A DNA stretch of 64,000 bases, from positions 124,001 through 188,000 of the forward strand of contig NC_067396.1 in the NCBI RefSeq assembly GCF_000165395.2. Direction: 5' to 3'. This DNA is from Babesia bovis T2Bo (Eukaryota; Apicomplexa; Aconoidasida; Piroplasmida; Babesiidae). The notes beneath the pieces were generated by a model. That model was not told where the DNA came from, did no database searches, and saw only the letters and a list, made by a program, of their open reading frames with translations. Both the position numbers and the translations under genes were made by a program. The stretch's first letter is position 1; the number at the start of each line of letters is the position of its first letter. Below, in pieces: positions 10,046 through 20,923 of this stretch.

Positions 10046-11743
10046 CTATGTGATTTTCGCCGACGTCTCTACCTTCTGGAACAAAATGTCCCCTACCACA
10101 ACCTTAGTTCCCTCCGTCAAGTTGTCGTAATCAGACGATAAAAATCCTATATGATCTCGCTTTTCGGTGCCTAACTTTTTAAATACCACACTGGAAGCCA
10201 ATGGAATAACTGGTTCCATTAAGTGGTTTAAGAAATATATCGCCTCAAGCACGTTGCGTATAGTGTCTAAGCGTGTATCGACGGATCCTTTTGCCCATGG
10301 TTCACGATCGGTGAGATACTTGTTCGTGTCTCTATAAGCCTCAATCACTGTTACTAATGCATCCTGAAGGGCAAAACGTTGTAAATGACTTAAAGTCCTC
10401 CTGGCGACATCTACCATGCAAAATGGGCGAGGAGCTGACTTTGAAGCTAGTGGCGGAATACACCCATTAGAAAACTTTACGCATAAAGTAGTAATGCGGT
10501 GTAAGAGGTTCCCTATAGTATCCGTAAGATCGCTGTTGTGAAGATCGGCCAATGACGAAAGGTCAAACTTGACGTCAGATCCAAAGACAGAGTCACGAAT
10601 CATATAATATCGTAATGTATCAACACCATACTTATCAAGCAATTCTTTGGTGTTGACAACATTCCCAAGAGATTTGCTCATCTTCCGCCCATCGGCAGCA
10701 GTGATGAACCCGTGTGCAAATATGGTTTTGGGTAGCGGAACCTCCAAAGACATCAAAATAGATGTCCATATCACAGCAAAAAACCATATGATGTCTTTTC
10801 CAATGACCTGTAAGTCTGGAGGCCAGAGTTTCAGTTGGGATATATCGTCAAAGTCACCAAAACCAATGCCGCTCAGATAACCCGTCAATGCATCGGACCA
10901 TACATACATTACATGGGAAGGGTCATCTGGTACCGGTATTCCCCATTTAAAATTGCAACGGCTGACTGATAAGTCTTCCAAAGGCTTTTTAAGACGACTT
11001 AGAATTTCAGCCCTTGCTGAGTCTGGTTGCAAATAAGCAGGATCACTGCTAAGCTTTTCAATTAACATATCTTGATATTTGCTCATACGGAAGAAATAGC
11101 TGGATTCTTTCATTAAAGTATATGGTTTGCCGGATAAGGGGTCTTTATAGTCAGTAGCAGCGGCTTCGACTTCCGTTAGAAATGTCTCTTCACGAACATT
11201 ATACCAACCACTGTATTCACCTAGATAAATATCACCACGGTCTCGAAGAATACGCCAAATTTTTTGCGCTGATTTATAATGACGTGGCTCCGTAGTTCTC
11301 ACAAAAATATGCGTGGCTGTAAGCAAGTCAGTATTGTTGTCGTGAAACTTTGCTGAATAATAATCGGCTAGTTCAATAGGAAACATTCCGTAGCTTTCGG
11401 CTGTTGTGGCAACCTTCAGTCCATGCTCATCGGTACCTGATAAAAGGATTGGTACCATACCAAAAACCTTAAAGAAACGTGAAATAATGTCAGAGGTAAC
11501 GATCTCATACGTGTGTCCGATATGAGGAGGTCCATTTGTGTATGAAAGAGCAGTAGTGATATAATATTTCTTTCCAATTAAATCTCTAGAGACGTCAGAT
11601 AAACTTTTTAATGCGCCATTGCCATTCACGTGACTTCTAGATGTTTCCATGGACCTGTAAAACAAATGTAAGCACCTGGCTTTGTTCAAAGAAGATGTTT
11701 TTGTTAAAACATTGTGAATAAAAGGGGGAATTGAAGGAAACAT
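10046..11743 (-). CDS. Methionyl-tRNA synthetase, probably organellar or dual-targeted
   Basis: A class I aminoacyl-tRNA synthetase of 565 aa that charges tRNA-Met. The Rossmann domain begins YYITTALSYTNGPPHIGHTYE, with HIGH at residues 74-77. The KMSKS loop reads KMSKSLGN at about residue 353. The helical anticodon-binding domain follows. The zinc-knuckle cysteines of the bacterial/archaeal long form are absent, as in the shorter mitochondrial/bacterial type. The ATG at 11743 gives a leader of about 50 residues, rich in Ser, Lys, Arg and hydrophobics with few acidic residues, consistent with organellar import. Apicomplexans usually carry separate cytosolic and organellar enzymes. The short form plus leader suggests the organellar one. 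Confidence 0.9.
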   Translation of the reverse strand: MFPSIPPFIHNVLTKTSSLNKARCLHLFYRSMETSRSHVNGNGALKSLSDVSRDLIGKKYYITTALSYTNGPPHIGHTYEIVTSDIISRFFKVFGMVPILLSGTDEHGLKVATTAESYGMFPIELADYYSAKFHDNNTDLLTATHIFVRTTEPRHYKSAQKIWRILRDRGDIYLGEYSGWYNVREETFLTEVEAAATDYKDPLSGKPYTLMKESSYFFRMSKYQDMLIEKLSSDPAYLQPDSARAEILSRLKKPLEDLSVSRCNFKWGIPVPDDPSHVMYVWSDALTGYLSGIGFGDFDDISQLKLWPPDLQVIGKDIIWFFAVIWTSILMSLEVPLPKTIFAHGFITAADGRKMSKSLGNVVNTKELLDKYGVDTLRYYMIRDSVFGSDVKFDLSSLADLHNSDLTDTIGNLLHRITTLCVKFSNGCIPPLASKSAPRPFCMVDVARRTLSHLQRFALQDALVTVIEAYRDTNKYLTDREPWAKGSVDTRLDTIRNVLEAIYFLNHLMEPVIPLASSVVFKKLGTEKRDHIGFLSSDYDNLTEGTKVVVGDILFQKVETSAKIT

Positions 11744-11777
11744 ATCTAAACGTAATCCTAAAGCCTCAATCTTGCCA

Positions 11778-12496
11778 TTAAACCTGATGAATATGTGGCA
11801 ACAAAATACAAACTAACCACAGAATGGACAATGTAATTATCGCCGAACCAATGATATCGTAACAAATAAGATCTATATTTGATGTTAAAAAGGCATTTAA
11901 AGATGACAGAAGTCCTCTAGCTAAGTCAGAATTGTTTTTTCGGCAGACTGTTCTTAATGTTGAAGACCAGGATTTCCAATCGAAATGATTTTTAACCTGT
12001 TCACTGTTCAGAAGTATATTATTTCCATTAATCGTAGATGTTTGATTTTCTAGGTAGTACCTCAATATACTGTCACTTCCGAAAATTGGGGAGACCTCCA
12101 AATTGTTTCTATTTACGATTAATAACAACGGCCTAACAAGTATATCCTTTTGTGCTTGCACAATTATAGCCTTTGTACCTGTATGATAATCAGCTATAAT
12201 AAGATATACAACATACTTTTGACGGTTGAAGTGTCACATGCTTCGGGGTTTAATCCAAAAATGCTCTCTAAAAACCCGTGAAAATCTCCATCATTTTGTT
12301 CGAAATTCTCACATGATAGTGACAATGTATTTACACACTTGTATCCGTTGTGTTCTTCAAAGGAAGCTGATGGATTCCAATTTGTGTCGCGCGTAACAGA
12401 TGAGAGCAATGCTAAGGGCGAGGAATTCCTAAGGAACTCTGCGGTTAACCACGCTGCCAGCGATTCTAAAGATTGATCTAATATCAAAATTTGCAT
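11778..12496 (-). CDS. Unrecognised protein with C-terminal membrane anchor
   Basis: There are two exons: 12496-12217 and 12178-11778 (226 aa). The intron has a GTATGTTGTA donor and TACAG acceptor. A TATAG acceptor 15 nt earlier would also keep frame and add five residues. No signal peptide is visible. A hydrophobic segment (about residues 197-221, IIGSAIITLSILWLVCILL) lies 6 residues before the stop. This is the layout of a tail-anchored protein and could make it a client of the GET pathway. The N-terminal beta-alpha start and middle resemble a GST/metaxin-like layout only weakly, so I give no function. It starts shortly downstream of an AT-rich stretch without genes. Confidence 0.6.
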
Positions 12497-12808
12497 TGTA
12501 AATATGTTTCAAAATTTTATAGTATGGTTGGACGTTAATAGACATGTGTACGCATTGTAAAATCCTGAGCAACATTGCCACATTTTATGTGAAGTATACA
12601 ACAATCAACAAGTATATAGTAATATGTACAAGATTTTGATTAAAGTGTTAGGTTCCGTGTAAAGTATAATTAAATATAAAAATTCGAGACTTGATTGTAC
12701 GGAGTATAATGGTCTCGATAGTTGTTGCACTCGATGCTAATCCATTTTGCTGTCATAGATTGCTCGTCCCATGATGAATCCATCAGTTGGACGCACTATT
12801 AAACTAGC
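12497..12808. other. Intergenic region
   Basis: This 312-nt AT-rich gap lies between two minus-strand genes. I see no ORF, RNA gene or strong repeat. It should hold the promoter of the membrane-anchored protein gene and the 3' UTR of the small secreted protein gene. Confidence 0.4.
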
Positions 12809-13348
12809 TTAAAAAGTAGCAACTATTGCTGCAGCAAGAGGGATTAAACCGGCTAAAAACTTGAATCCAGCATTTACGGACAACTCAAAGTTTTTCAGTA
12901 ATTTCAAATGTTCCTTTTCACCAAGTGTCTTAGCCATGTGGGCAGTTATGGGAATCATAGAGTCAACGAATAGTTTGTAAGCCTCGTTGTAAACACCGAC
13001 AGCCTTCACACCACTGGCAATAACGGCTGCAGTTTCAGCCTTGTGCTCACCCTTGCCCTTGTCATCTAGTGTCTTCTTCACACCGTCGAATTCAGTTACA
13101 GCCTTGTGGAATTCGTCCTGTTTAACGACGAACTTATCGACGGCTGCGCCACTTGTAAGTTTGTCGCCTTTGTACGACTCGTGGCCTTTGAGGAAAGCTG
13201 ATACCTTAGTCAACCTTTCGTCAGCTGATTTCAAAGCTGTTGCCCATTCCGAAGGGGTGCCTGTTTCTTTCTTTACTTCAGCTGCAAAGCAGAGACTGGC
13301 CGATACAACACCGGTAAGGATTACAAGGATGCCTTTTGTAGTGTTCAT
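12809..13348 (-). CDS. Small secreted protein with GPI-type tail (candidate surface antigen)
   Basis: The protein is 179 aa. I chose the ATG at 13348 because it is followed at once by a classical signal peptide (MNTTKGILVILTGVVSASLCFA). An upstream in-frame extension to 13396 would bury that signal and has no ATG. The mature region is Lys/Glu/Ala-rich and almost wholly helical. The last 18 residues are hydrophobic (ending PLAAAIVATF), with small residues before them, as in a GPI-attachment signal. The size and layout resemble Babesia merozoite surface proteins, but I cannot place it in a named family. It stands at the edge of a gene-poor island opposite a second protein of the same design. 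Confidence 0.75.
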   Translation of the reverse strand: MNTTKGILVILTGVVSASLCFAAEVKKETGTPSEWATALKSADERLTKVSAFLKGHESYKGDKLTSGAAVDKFVVKQDEFHKAVTEFDGVKKTLDDKGKGEHKAETAAVIASGVKAVGVYNEAYKLFVDSMIPITAHMAKTLGEKEHLKLLKNFELSVNAGFKFLAGLIPLAAAIVATF

Positions 13349-16052
13349 TTTGATTAGACTTGGGATTGTTGATGATAAAATGTCTTTTTTGAACAACTAT
13401 ATATGTTGGAGTTAATCTCAAACTTTTAAAATAATGATACAATGGAGTACTGAGGTATGGCAAATAGTGGGTATGAAAAGGAGACATCCCTACAAATGTC
13501 GCTACATTATAAAAGATCTGTCCTCATTTGTCCATGTTATGTACTTTACATGATCTATGATTAAATAATCAACTATTGTGTAGAATACTATAAATGTGAT
13601 GCAGTATAAGTTTACAGACTTGAGACATGTTTTATGCGCTATTATTTCTATTAAAAAGAAACATATATTTTGCCACACTGATGAACATGGGTTTTCTGTT
13701 ATATATCCAATTCAATTTTCCGTGATAAAACCGATACGATACCTTTATTATGTAGTGGTCTATCTTACTTGGGATATTCTGCGTTTTTTCTCAATTTCTT
13801 TGTTTCTTATACATACAAGCGATATACATGCGACAACTATGATTTTTTCTTAATTGTAAATTAATGATTAAGGTTTTCACTATAACCCGATAGAATCCGA
13901 ATTGCCATTCAGATGAATTTTTTTACCTCATCATCAAATATTTTCTTATAGGTTATTCTGCAAGTAGAAATTGTACTAAAACATAAATTGACAGTATTTT
14001 GCAACATAAAAAGAGATCGATTGCGTATATCTTATCTTACTTCACTACATCCTTCTATCAATGTTCCACATGACAATAAATGGCAGTAGTTATATGACCC
14101 TATGAATATATGCTAACAGTTTATTTATAATATATACATTCAAATACATCTGGAAAGTATGAAAACGCATATATTATTGTTTAAACATTAGATATGTGGC
14201 ATGCATATGAAATGGGTCTATTGGTTATCTCCGCATATGCTAATTAGGTGTAGAATTCGTCATGTCACATTTAAAAATCATATTGTTTACTGTATGTAGA
14301 CATAGTATATTATATGGCATTGAATAGTTCAGATGTTCATTGCACGGCGCCATGCTGTTGTAGATTAATATTATAATGCAACCAGTTTGTTTTCATCATG
14401 CTGATTAATGATTGACGCTTCTATTAAAATGTTAAAATGCGATCAGCATCGCATCGTCTACGTATCCAGGAAAGGTTATATATTTAGACCATAAGCACAT
14501 ATATTATGACTATTATCATTATTTTATAAACGTTTGCTATAAAATAGTAACGTTAAATAATGTTATATGAGTTTTGTTTTGTGGGATTGCTTTCATACTT
14601 TAATGGCTATCATGTACTCTTTGCTTGATGAAGACCATGATTTTAAATTTATAGGATTTTCTTTTTGGTTTATAAACATAAAACATCAAGTATTTAGGAA
14701 GTGTTAAATAAAACTAGTCTGTTATGTTATTAATCAGTGGACAGTATCGGAAAATATTCATTTCTCCATTGACACGTTTGTGGTGTATATGAACAGTTAA
14801 TGTTTGATTGAAACTACAGATGCGGTAAAACTCAATTGCGGTTTCCGCTAATCACTTTTATTTATGTTATACGGATGCAATCAAATACAACGGCTGCCCT
14901 ATATCAACTACAACAGATGATCGAACTTCAACATTATTGATTTTCCTCCATAAAATGGCGAAAATTGTATAAAAGGTGCGAGTTTATAATAAGGAACTGT
15001 GTGTTTTAACGTCAATGTGGTTGTATGGGCCACATTGCTAGGAACAATATCATCATGTTATTTCATTACATTTGTGCGTGATAACGCCCAATGATAGTTT
15101 CAAAATATCACTAACGACATCAAAAACAACTACCAAAGAGTCTTACTGTTTTAGTAAGACAGAACAACTAAAAGACAGCTTTAGTAGTGCTAGTATTTCT
15201 ACTGAAACATAACTAAAGCTTAAATTCTTTGGACACCACTACGTGGTTTCAAAAAATCTCAGTTGTAATGTCAATACCAAATTGTGAAAACATCACTAAA
15301 AACTGATATAAGATATATCATTATATGGTGATAGTTGTAACAATATGGATAAAGCATTCTTTATTTTTATGATGTCTAGTGGAATGTAGTGTTTTGTAAA
15401 ATAATGAACCATCGTTTTTAATAGACACAAAACACAAAATTTTATGTAAAATCAGGTTCTCAATAGTCTTGGAAAAGATCTTATGTGGACGTGGCGATTT
15501 CTTGTTTAGAGCTGTATTCGCCTGATAACCATTTTAGGTAACTCATCGATGTAATTAACCCATAGTAATTTTTCGTACCTGATTAACGCTATTCCTTTAT
15601 TCTGATATGTTGCTATATATTACAAATAAATTGGCAACAAATGGGTGAAATTAAAATAATGAAAAGTCAATATATTTTTCATGAAGATCTTGCCTGACAT
15701 TATATGTCCTTCCCATGGCAATATCATCAGGCACCAAAGGTGAAATATACAAAAACATGTTAAACATGATCATATTATGTAGCAAATAGTAGCAAAACAC
15801 AACACAATTAAAATGCAGTTCCATTCAACCAATTCAACAGTAAATCAATGAACCATGTATATTGACATATTTAAATAGCAGATGACATCAGATATACATC
15901 GATTCAATAAACATTTTATAATCGATTAACATGATTGCTTGATGACATAATTTCCATCATTCGCAGGGTCATATATGAAAGGCTAGTTGATATACTGTCA
16001 GGTGCACCATTTTCTTTAAATAATGCTGATGCCTACAGTCAATCAGACAATC
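13349..16052. other. Gene-poor AT-rich island
   Basis: No coding sequence of more than about 85 codons is supported over 2.7 kb, the longest gene-free stretch in the window. An 85-codon ORF at 13596-13853 (+) has no family features and an AT-driven composition. The right half contains a cluster of hairpins, listed separately. The stretch separates two GPI-tailed secreted protein genes, both on the minus strand. It could be long regulatory DNA, a decayed gene copy, or the template of a structured noncoding RNA. Confidence 0.5.
15013..15247. repeat. Cluster of four inverted repeats
   Basis: Perfect arms lie close together: CAATGTGG/CCACATTG (15013-15020 and 15030-15037), GTCTTACT/AGTAAGAC (15140-15147 and 15153-15160), AGCTTTAGT/ACTAAAGCT (15177-15185 and 15212-15220) and ACCAC/GTGGT (15235-15239 and 15243-15247). 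Loops are 3 to 26 nt. The density is higher than in the flanking intergenic DNA. A folded RNA or a protein-binding array is possible, but no known RNA family is recognised. Confidence 0.4.
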
Positions 16053-16634
16053 CTATAAAGAAATATACGGGATCATAAATACGATGGCAATCAACACAGC
16101 GAAATTTACTCTATGGGAGAACGAGCTGCATGATGTGGTTTCAATAATGTTTGACTCAAGAAAATTTAAAGCGCCAAGATAATCTATGTCTTCCTTTTCA
16201 ATTTTAGACACAACTATAAACTCGTTGTAATATCTGTGAAACGCAAGTACTGACGCTACGACTACACGACCATGTCCTCTGCTGGCAATATCAAGTCGTA
16301 AACTATAACCATCATCCATCGGCAAAAATTTCGGCAAATGTTGTAGTTGTTTCATTTGCCTACAGTGTTCTTTCACTTTGCCAACAATAACCTCAAAATT
16401 TTTAAATGCCCCTTCGATGGCTTTAATGTTTTTCGTTCTACCCACCATGTTCTTATCCATGGAAACCTTTTTATATGCCTCTTCTGCAGTTGCTACGATT
16501 TTATCGCAAAGGCCTAACCACATGTCGTATGATACATATTTCGGTCCTTCCGTTTTTAATTTATTTGCAGTAATTCCATGACGGAATCTCAACAGGATTA
16601 ACAATATTGGGATATAGATCCTGTTATTTTTCAT
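16053..16634 (-). CDS. Small secreted protein with GPI-type tail (second copy of the design)
   Basis: A single exon of 193 aa with an ATG at 16634. The N-terminus is basic then hydrophobic (MKNNRIYIPILLILLRFRHG), with cleavage likely near residue 23. The mature part is helical and basic, with two Cys (in LGLCDK and EHCRQ). The last 20 residues (VNFAVLIAIVFMIPYISL and its flank) are hydrophobic and follow a Ser/Thr/Cys-rich segment, as expected of a GPI signal. Size, orientation and layout match the 179-aa protein 2.7 kb away, but residue identity is low. They are either distant paralogues or two members of a surface-antigen class. No named family is recognised. Confidence 0.7.
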   Translation of the reverse strand: MKNNRIYIPILLILLRFRHGITANKLKTEGPKYVSYDMWLGLCDKIVATAEEAYKKVSMDKNMVGRTKNIKAIEGAFKNFEVIVGKVKEHCRQMKQLQHLPKFLPMDDGYSLRLDIASRGHGRVVVASVLAFHRYYNEFIVVSKIEKEDIDYLGALNFLESNIIETTSCSSFSHRVNFAVLIAIVFMIPYISL

Positions 16635-17222
16635 TGTAAATGCACATATACATTGATCAATGAGAATTCAGTCGGGATAATACAAAAATTTATTAACAGA
16701 CATTGAACAATACAACGGATACGTGATTATAGTGAATGGTTTATATGCTGTCAACCGTTAGAGGATCTAGAATTGTGGACAGATCAGAAATTGATCTACC
16801 GCAGTTACATCAAAACTACAACGTAAATTACTGAATACGGATAAAATAAGCCGTCTCCCAACAAACACTAGTCGTCGGCAACCAGTGGAGCCAAACATGT
16901 TTCATTTGTGCATACATGCCAAAAGCTCCAACTGGATTACCGTGGGTCGATCAATTCGAGACGTCATTTCAAATGGTAGCAACTATTTTTTAAAAACTTC
17001 TGCATCAACTTACTGATAAGACTTGTTTAATGAAAAACGTGTGATAAAAAATGACAAGCGGAACATCACCAATGCAAACATTATTTACTATACCCAATTA
17101 TGCTTCTAACGACTTTTTTGGTAACATATTTAGTCACTATGAAACCTCTACAATGACTTGTTTACGATATGTAACATTTACAACTATCAAATGTAATATG
17201 AACAACTAATAGTGGAGTACTA
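16635..17222. other. Intergenic region
   Basis: This 588-nt AT-rich stretch has no supportable gene. It must contain the promoter of the 193-aa secreted protein and the 3' flank of the SWIM-type gene. No notable repeat was seen. Confidence 0.4.
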
Positions 17223-17796
17223 CTATTCATCATGCAATAACAGCATCTGTTCCAAATATTCAGTTTCTTCCACTTCTTCGGTGAATTTAACTATAGCCTC
17301 CGCACCCAATGATAAAGTGGAATCCATATATTCTAAAAGAATACAAGCCATCTCATGTACACACTGCTAATGATATAGCTTAACCTCATACGGGTCTTAC
17401 CGTAAATGCTGTACATCTAGATAAGACACATTCGGCAAAATAATGACCTGCGGCAATTGACCATTCAAAAGATTAGATTCTATCACAACGTACAATCACA
17501 ATAACCTGGCATAACAAGATACTGCCTTGATAGGTTCTTTGACTGGATAGCGTAGAAAAATGGCGTTGATGGACTATCGAGGGTAAGAGAAATTTTGGTT
17601 ATCCGTTCACTGCATATCAAATTAATAGCAGACTGAGCCAGTTTAGTATTTGCTTCAATTAATTCTCTAATTAAATAGTGATCTGCATATTACGTAAAAC
17701 AGTTCTTTCCCACTGACTTGTAGCAGGTGAATTTCTAGAGTTGATTGCAGATATAATAATCCGATAATATCCATTGATCTCAGTTAAAACACTCAT
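17223..17796 (-). CDS. Small SWIM-type protein, Sws1/ZSWIM7-like
   Basis: No single ORF here exceeds 60 codons, so the gene shows only after splicing. The exons are 17796-17694, 17664-17506, 17447-17401 and 17366-17223 (150 aa). The introns are 29, 58 and 34 nt. The protein begins MSVLTEINGYYRIIIS. Its middle resembles Shu2/Sws1 (ZSWIM7) recombination-regulator proteins: a helix (ERTVLQLIEANTKLAQ), strands, then HYFAECVLSRC followed by QCVHEMACILLE. The last part matches the Cys-x-His end of a SWIM zinc motif (CxC...CxH). The first Cys of the CxC is Ala here. Sws1 family members are about 140 aa, which fits. The acceptor chosen for exon 2 avoids an immediate stop that the neighbouring AG would give. 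The identification is tentative. Confidence 0.5.
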
Positions 17797-17831
17797 AATA
17801 GTTATTGCATATAATCTAAATAATTAGTAGA

Positions 17832-18156
17832 ATGCAGCGGGGAGACATGTGTGAGATCAAAAAGCACACATAAACATGACTTGCCCACTAAACCAGCGTT
17901 AACACCTCTTGCCTTATTAAGAGGTAAAATGCCGCTTTCAACCGCAATAAAAAGCAATATTGCTATATTGATTTTGGTTGTGGTGGTAGCGTATCTCTTA
18001 AACTACATAGTTTTTCGACCAGTGGCGTTGACGTCATATGGTACTTCCACATATTATTTGGATTCCATCAAGGTATCTGCAGCTTTTATTGGCATCATAG
18101 CACTATTTATGGCTATCTTAGGATTTATGTTAAGTTGGTGGCTCATTACATGCTAA
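17832..18156 (+). CDS. Small two-transmembrane protein
   Basis: The preferred model has exon 1 at 17832-17850 (MQRGDM...), a 46-nt intron ending AACCAG, and exon 2 at 17897-18156, giving 92 aa. A shorter start at the ATG at 17929 would give 75 aa. There are two clear membrane segments: NIAILILVVVVAYLLNYIVF and VSAAFIGIIALFMAILGFML, separated by about 20 residues. The C-terminus is short. Size and two-helix hairpin layout resemble VMA21-like V-ATPase assembly factors, but no diagnostic motif is seen, so I leave the function open. The start is divergent from the SWIM-type gene, 35 bp apart. Confidence 0.6.
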
Positions 18157-18239
18157 TCGGCCATTCATGTGATAGAGCGTGTTTAAAACTTTCAAACGGT
18201 TTGCGATAAATTAAATCCACATTGTCATTTACACACGAT

Positions 18240-20261
18240 TTATAGAGACTTTCGATTTTTAATCTTTGGTCTACCTTTACGCAATGCTTCACGCCTGTTA
18301 TACACCTTAAGCTGCTGGCTTCTGATGAGTGTCTTTCTATAAGAGAGTGTTTCGTTTTGATATAAACCATACCTGCCTTCTTCTGTGACCGACAGTTTAG
18401 TGGGAGGATCCATAGATCTAAGTATGAGGAATGAATAAGATGAATATATAAATACCTGGAGAGTTGTGGGTGCCTCTTGCTCCATCGTTCCCACTTTTGG
18501 TACGCCGCTGACCACGTGAGCTTATCACGATCAGTGGCATTCCACTTTATTTTTTGTGATGAAAGGGATGATTTAAATAGTGATAGAACTCGTTTGTAAC
18601 TCCTTCCTACATCCGGTTTCGTAATCTTTGTTATGGGTTTAAGCGTTTTCATAAGATGCCTTTGGTAGCTTACGATCTTATCATTAATGAGTTTTTCTTC
18701 AAGTGGCTTAGTCTCTTCGCAACTTATCAGCGTGTCGGCCAGCGTTATGTGAACATCACATGCTAGATTCCCTTCAGATTCCGTAAAAGATTGTACTTCA
18801 TGCCTCACTCGGTCAATAGCGTTTTCAGTGTACGTAACCGTAGGTAGCGCAGCGATTCGGGTTTTATCGATAAAATCAGGTAGTGGAGTGAATCTTGAAT
18901 ATATGTCGGCTAAACATTTCAGTGCTACTGTGTTCCTATCATACGAGTCTTTTGACACTGTTATATATTTCCACAGGTCATACCTATGTATTTTAATGGT
19001 GTAACATAACTCTTACCCTTTCTCACAAATCTCACTTTCATCCGTCTTAGATAATATCAGAGTTGGCGGATTGCTAGACTCATTATAGTTGGATTTGGTT
19101 ATGCCGCCTTTTATTGTATCATTAAGCAGGTTTTTATTAGAGATATTATCCCTTTTCCTATTTTGTAATAACAAGTGCTGCAACTTGTCAAGAAATTTCC
19201 ATTGAAACATACAGCTGTGGGTTTGTCTACGTTGAAGTGCTCCAATATCCCCCTAATTTCCTCTAGATTTTGGTTTTTTGTAGAGCTTATTGCAATAGGT
19301 TTACCATTTGAAGATCTAAAAATGGCAAGTTCTAGACGTACCTATATAACATTCATCTAATAGGTCCTAAATACACCAACTTTGTGCAACATTTTAGCCA
19401 CCAAAACTGGCTTAACCATATCTGCTTTCGCTAACACCACTTGCCATTTTACTTTATATTTATCGCAAAAATTAATTACTTCAAGGTCAGATTGCTTAAG
19501 TCCAATGCGGCTGTAGGTAAGATTATTTTGTGATTTAATTACATACCAATCAACAAGAACAACAAGTAGCTTCAATGTATTTCTATGTTTTAAATACGAT
19601 AACGAAAATTCATTCCACTGCATACTTAAGTCATCTTTTGCCGTGGAATACCCATATCCAGGCATGTCAACGAATATAACAGTTGATGGTGTACCGACCT
19701 GAGTATGATGGGCCATTGTATTGAAATTTCTTACTTTATAAAAATGAAGTTTCCTTGTAGTACCAGGCAACTCATGTACCGGACAAACACCATATCTTCC
19801 ACATATGGCATTGATTAAACATGATTTACCAGCATTGGTACGTCCGTAAAAGGCGACCTAGAATAGACAATTAGATATTAAGCAATTTTCGGATTTAAAA
19901 GATTAATGATTACAACCGTCGACCATCGAATGGACTGGAAATGTGAACATACCTCTGGCAGTGCAGCCGGAGGAAGATCATTGTGACCTATAGCAGTAGC
20001 TATTAATTTCAATTTCGGTCTGATTTCTCCACCAAAGCAAGGGGCAACGGGTTTAAGTTTATTATTACGCTTGAAATACCTGATCTCATCGCTTGACGTT
20101 GGCTTCCCTGTAGGAAGATTACACATTCATTTTAGATGAACATTCATACCAATTCCTTTGAGAATCACGTCTTTTAGTGTGTTGGTTGACAACGGCACTG
20201 AAGCGCTTTCTTTGGAGTGTTGTTGTTGCCAAGTCCTTAATATCCTACTTCTATATAGCAT
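18240..20261 (-). CDS. EngB/YihA-type GTPase with long C-terminal extension, organellar
   Basis: There are eight exons: 20261-20150, 20107-19953, 19857-19547, 19510-19375, 19341-19213, 19177-19017, 18983-18456 and 18417-18240 (569 aa). The leader [21 protein letters not shown] looks like a mitochondrial presequence. G1 is GRTNAGKS (94-101), G2 is PGTTR (120-124), G3 is DMPGYGYS (153-160), G4 is AKAD (usual TKxD) and G5 is ISST. EngB-family GTPases assist large-ribosomal-subunit assembly in bacteria and organelles. The GTPase ends near residue 280. The frame then continues through a 35-nt intron with a strong GTATGTTTCA donor into about 288 further residues ending in a basic tail ([18 protein letters not shown]). 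An alternative is two genes, the second starting at the ATG at 19210 inside that intron. Confidence 0.72.
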
Positions 20262-20412
20262 TCTGCATTGTGTTGAAACTGCGTTATGTATTGGAGTATC
20301 TTATGTGTTGAGTATTTAGCGATGGGGACGGTTACACATTCAGATACAACAATGTAGCGTTTATATTATACGAAAACCTTACACATGCAGATATATGTAC
20401 ATAGGAAATGAA

Positions 20413-20923
20413 ATGGCACCAGCTTCTCCTGATACCGAAGACAGCAGACGTAATTATACATTTGCACAGTCTATGGAAGCAGTCGACAGAAATGCTGCCA
20501 TAGACCCATGCAGTGCTCAATGGATCTTGGTTTGTATCATATATAACATAATAATCTTCGCATAGATATGGATGTACGGATCTTATGTTGACGAAATCCC
20601 GACTAATTCACAACGACGTAACATTGATGTCTTCTACAAAACAATGATTGACATGTGTAACAATGGTAGACAATGCTTCGAAACATTTACATCGTCATTT
20701 CCACCACAGTTAGTTTCACGCATATTATCATCGTACAGAAACTACAGAACCGAAAGTCGCCGTGCACTTCTGGGATGGATACAAATGGCAGAGAATTCCT
20801 GCCGCATAAAGAATGGACTTCCATCTAAAATATTTAAGTATGTTGCACTACATATATAAGTAACCATATATCAGTTATCGGGAGCTAATGAAGCGATGGC
20901 GTTACCCAGATGGATACTTGTAA
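20413..20923 (+). CDS. Unrecognised small helical protein
   Basis: There are three exons: 20413-20529, 20566-20837 and 20875-20923 (145 aa). The introns are 36 and 37 nt with clear GT/AG ends. The last exon replaces a short readthrough tail by NYRELMKRWRYPDGYL, which looks like a real conserved C-terminus. The protein is soluble and mostly helical, with many aromatic and basic residues and six Cys. It has no signal peptide by pattern. A small mitochondrial complex subunit is possible, but I do not recognise the family. Confidence 0.6.

Noticed and set aside
13348..13396. Longer N-terminus for the 179-aa secreted protein
   Set aside because: The longer frame begins without an ATG and would place the signal peptide inside the protein.
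13596..13853. 85-codon plus-strand ORF in the gene-poor island
   Set aside because: AT-driven, hydrophobic composition, no clear start context or splice extension, no recognisable feature.
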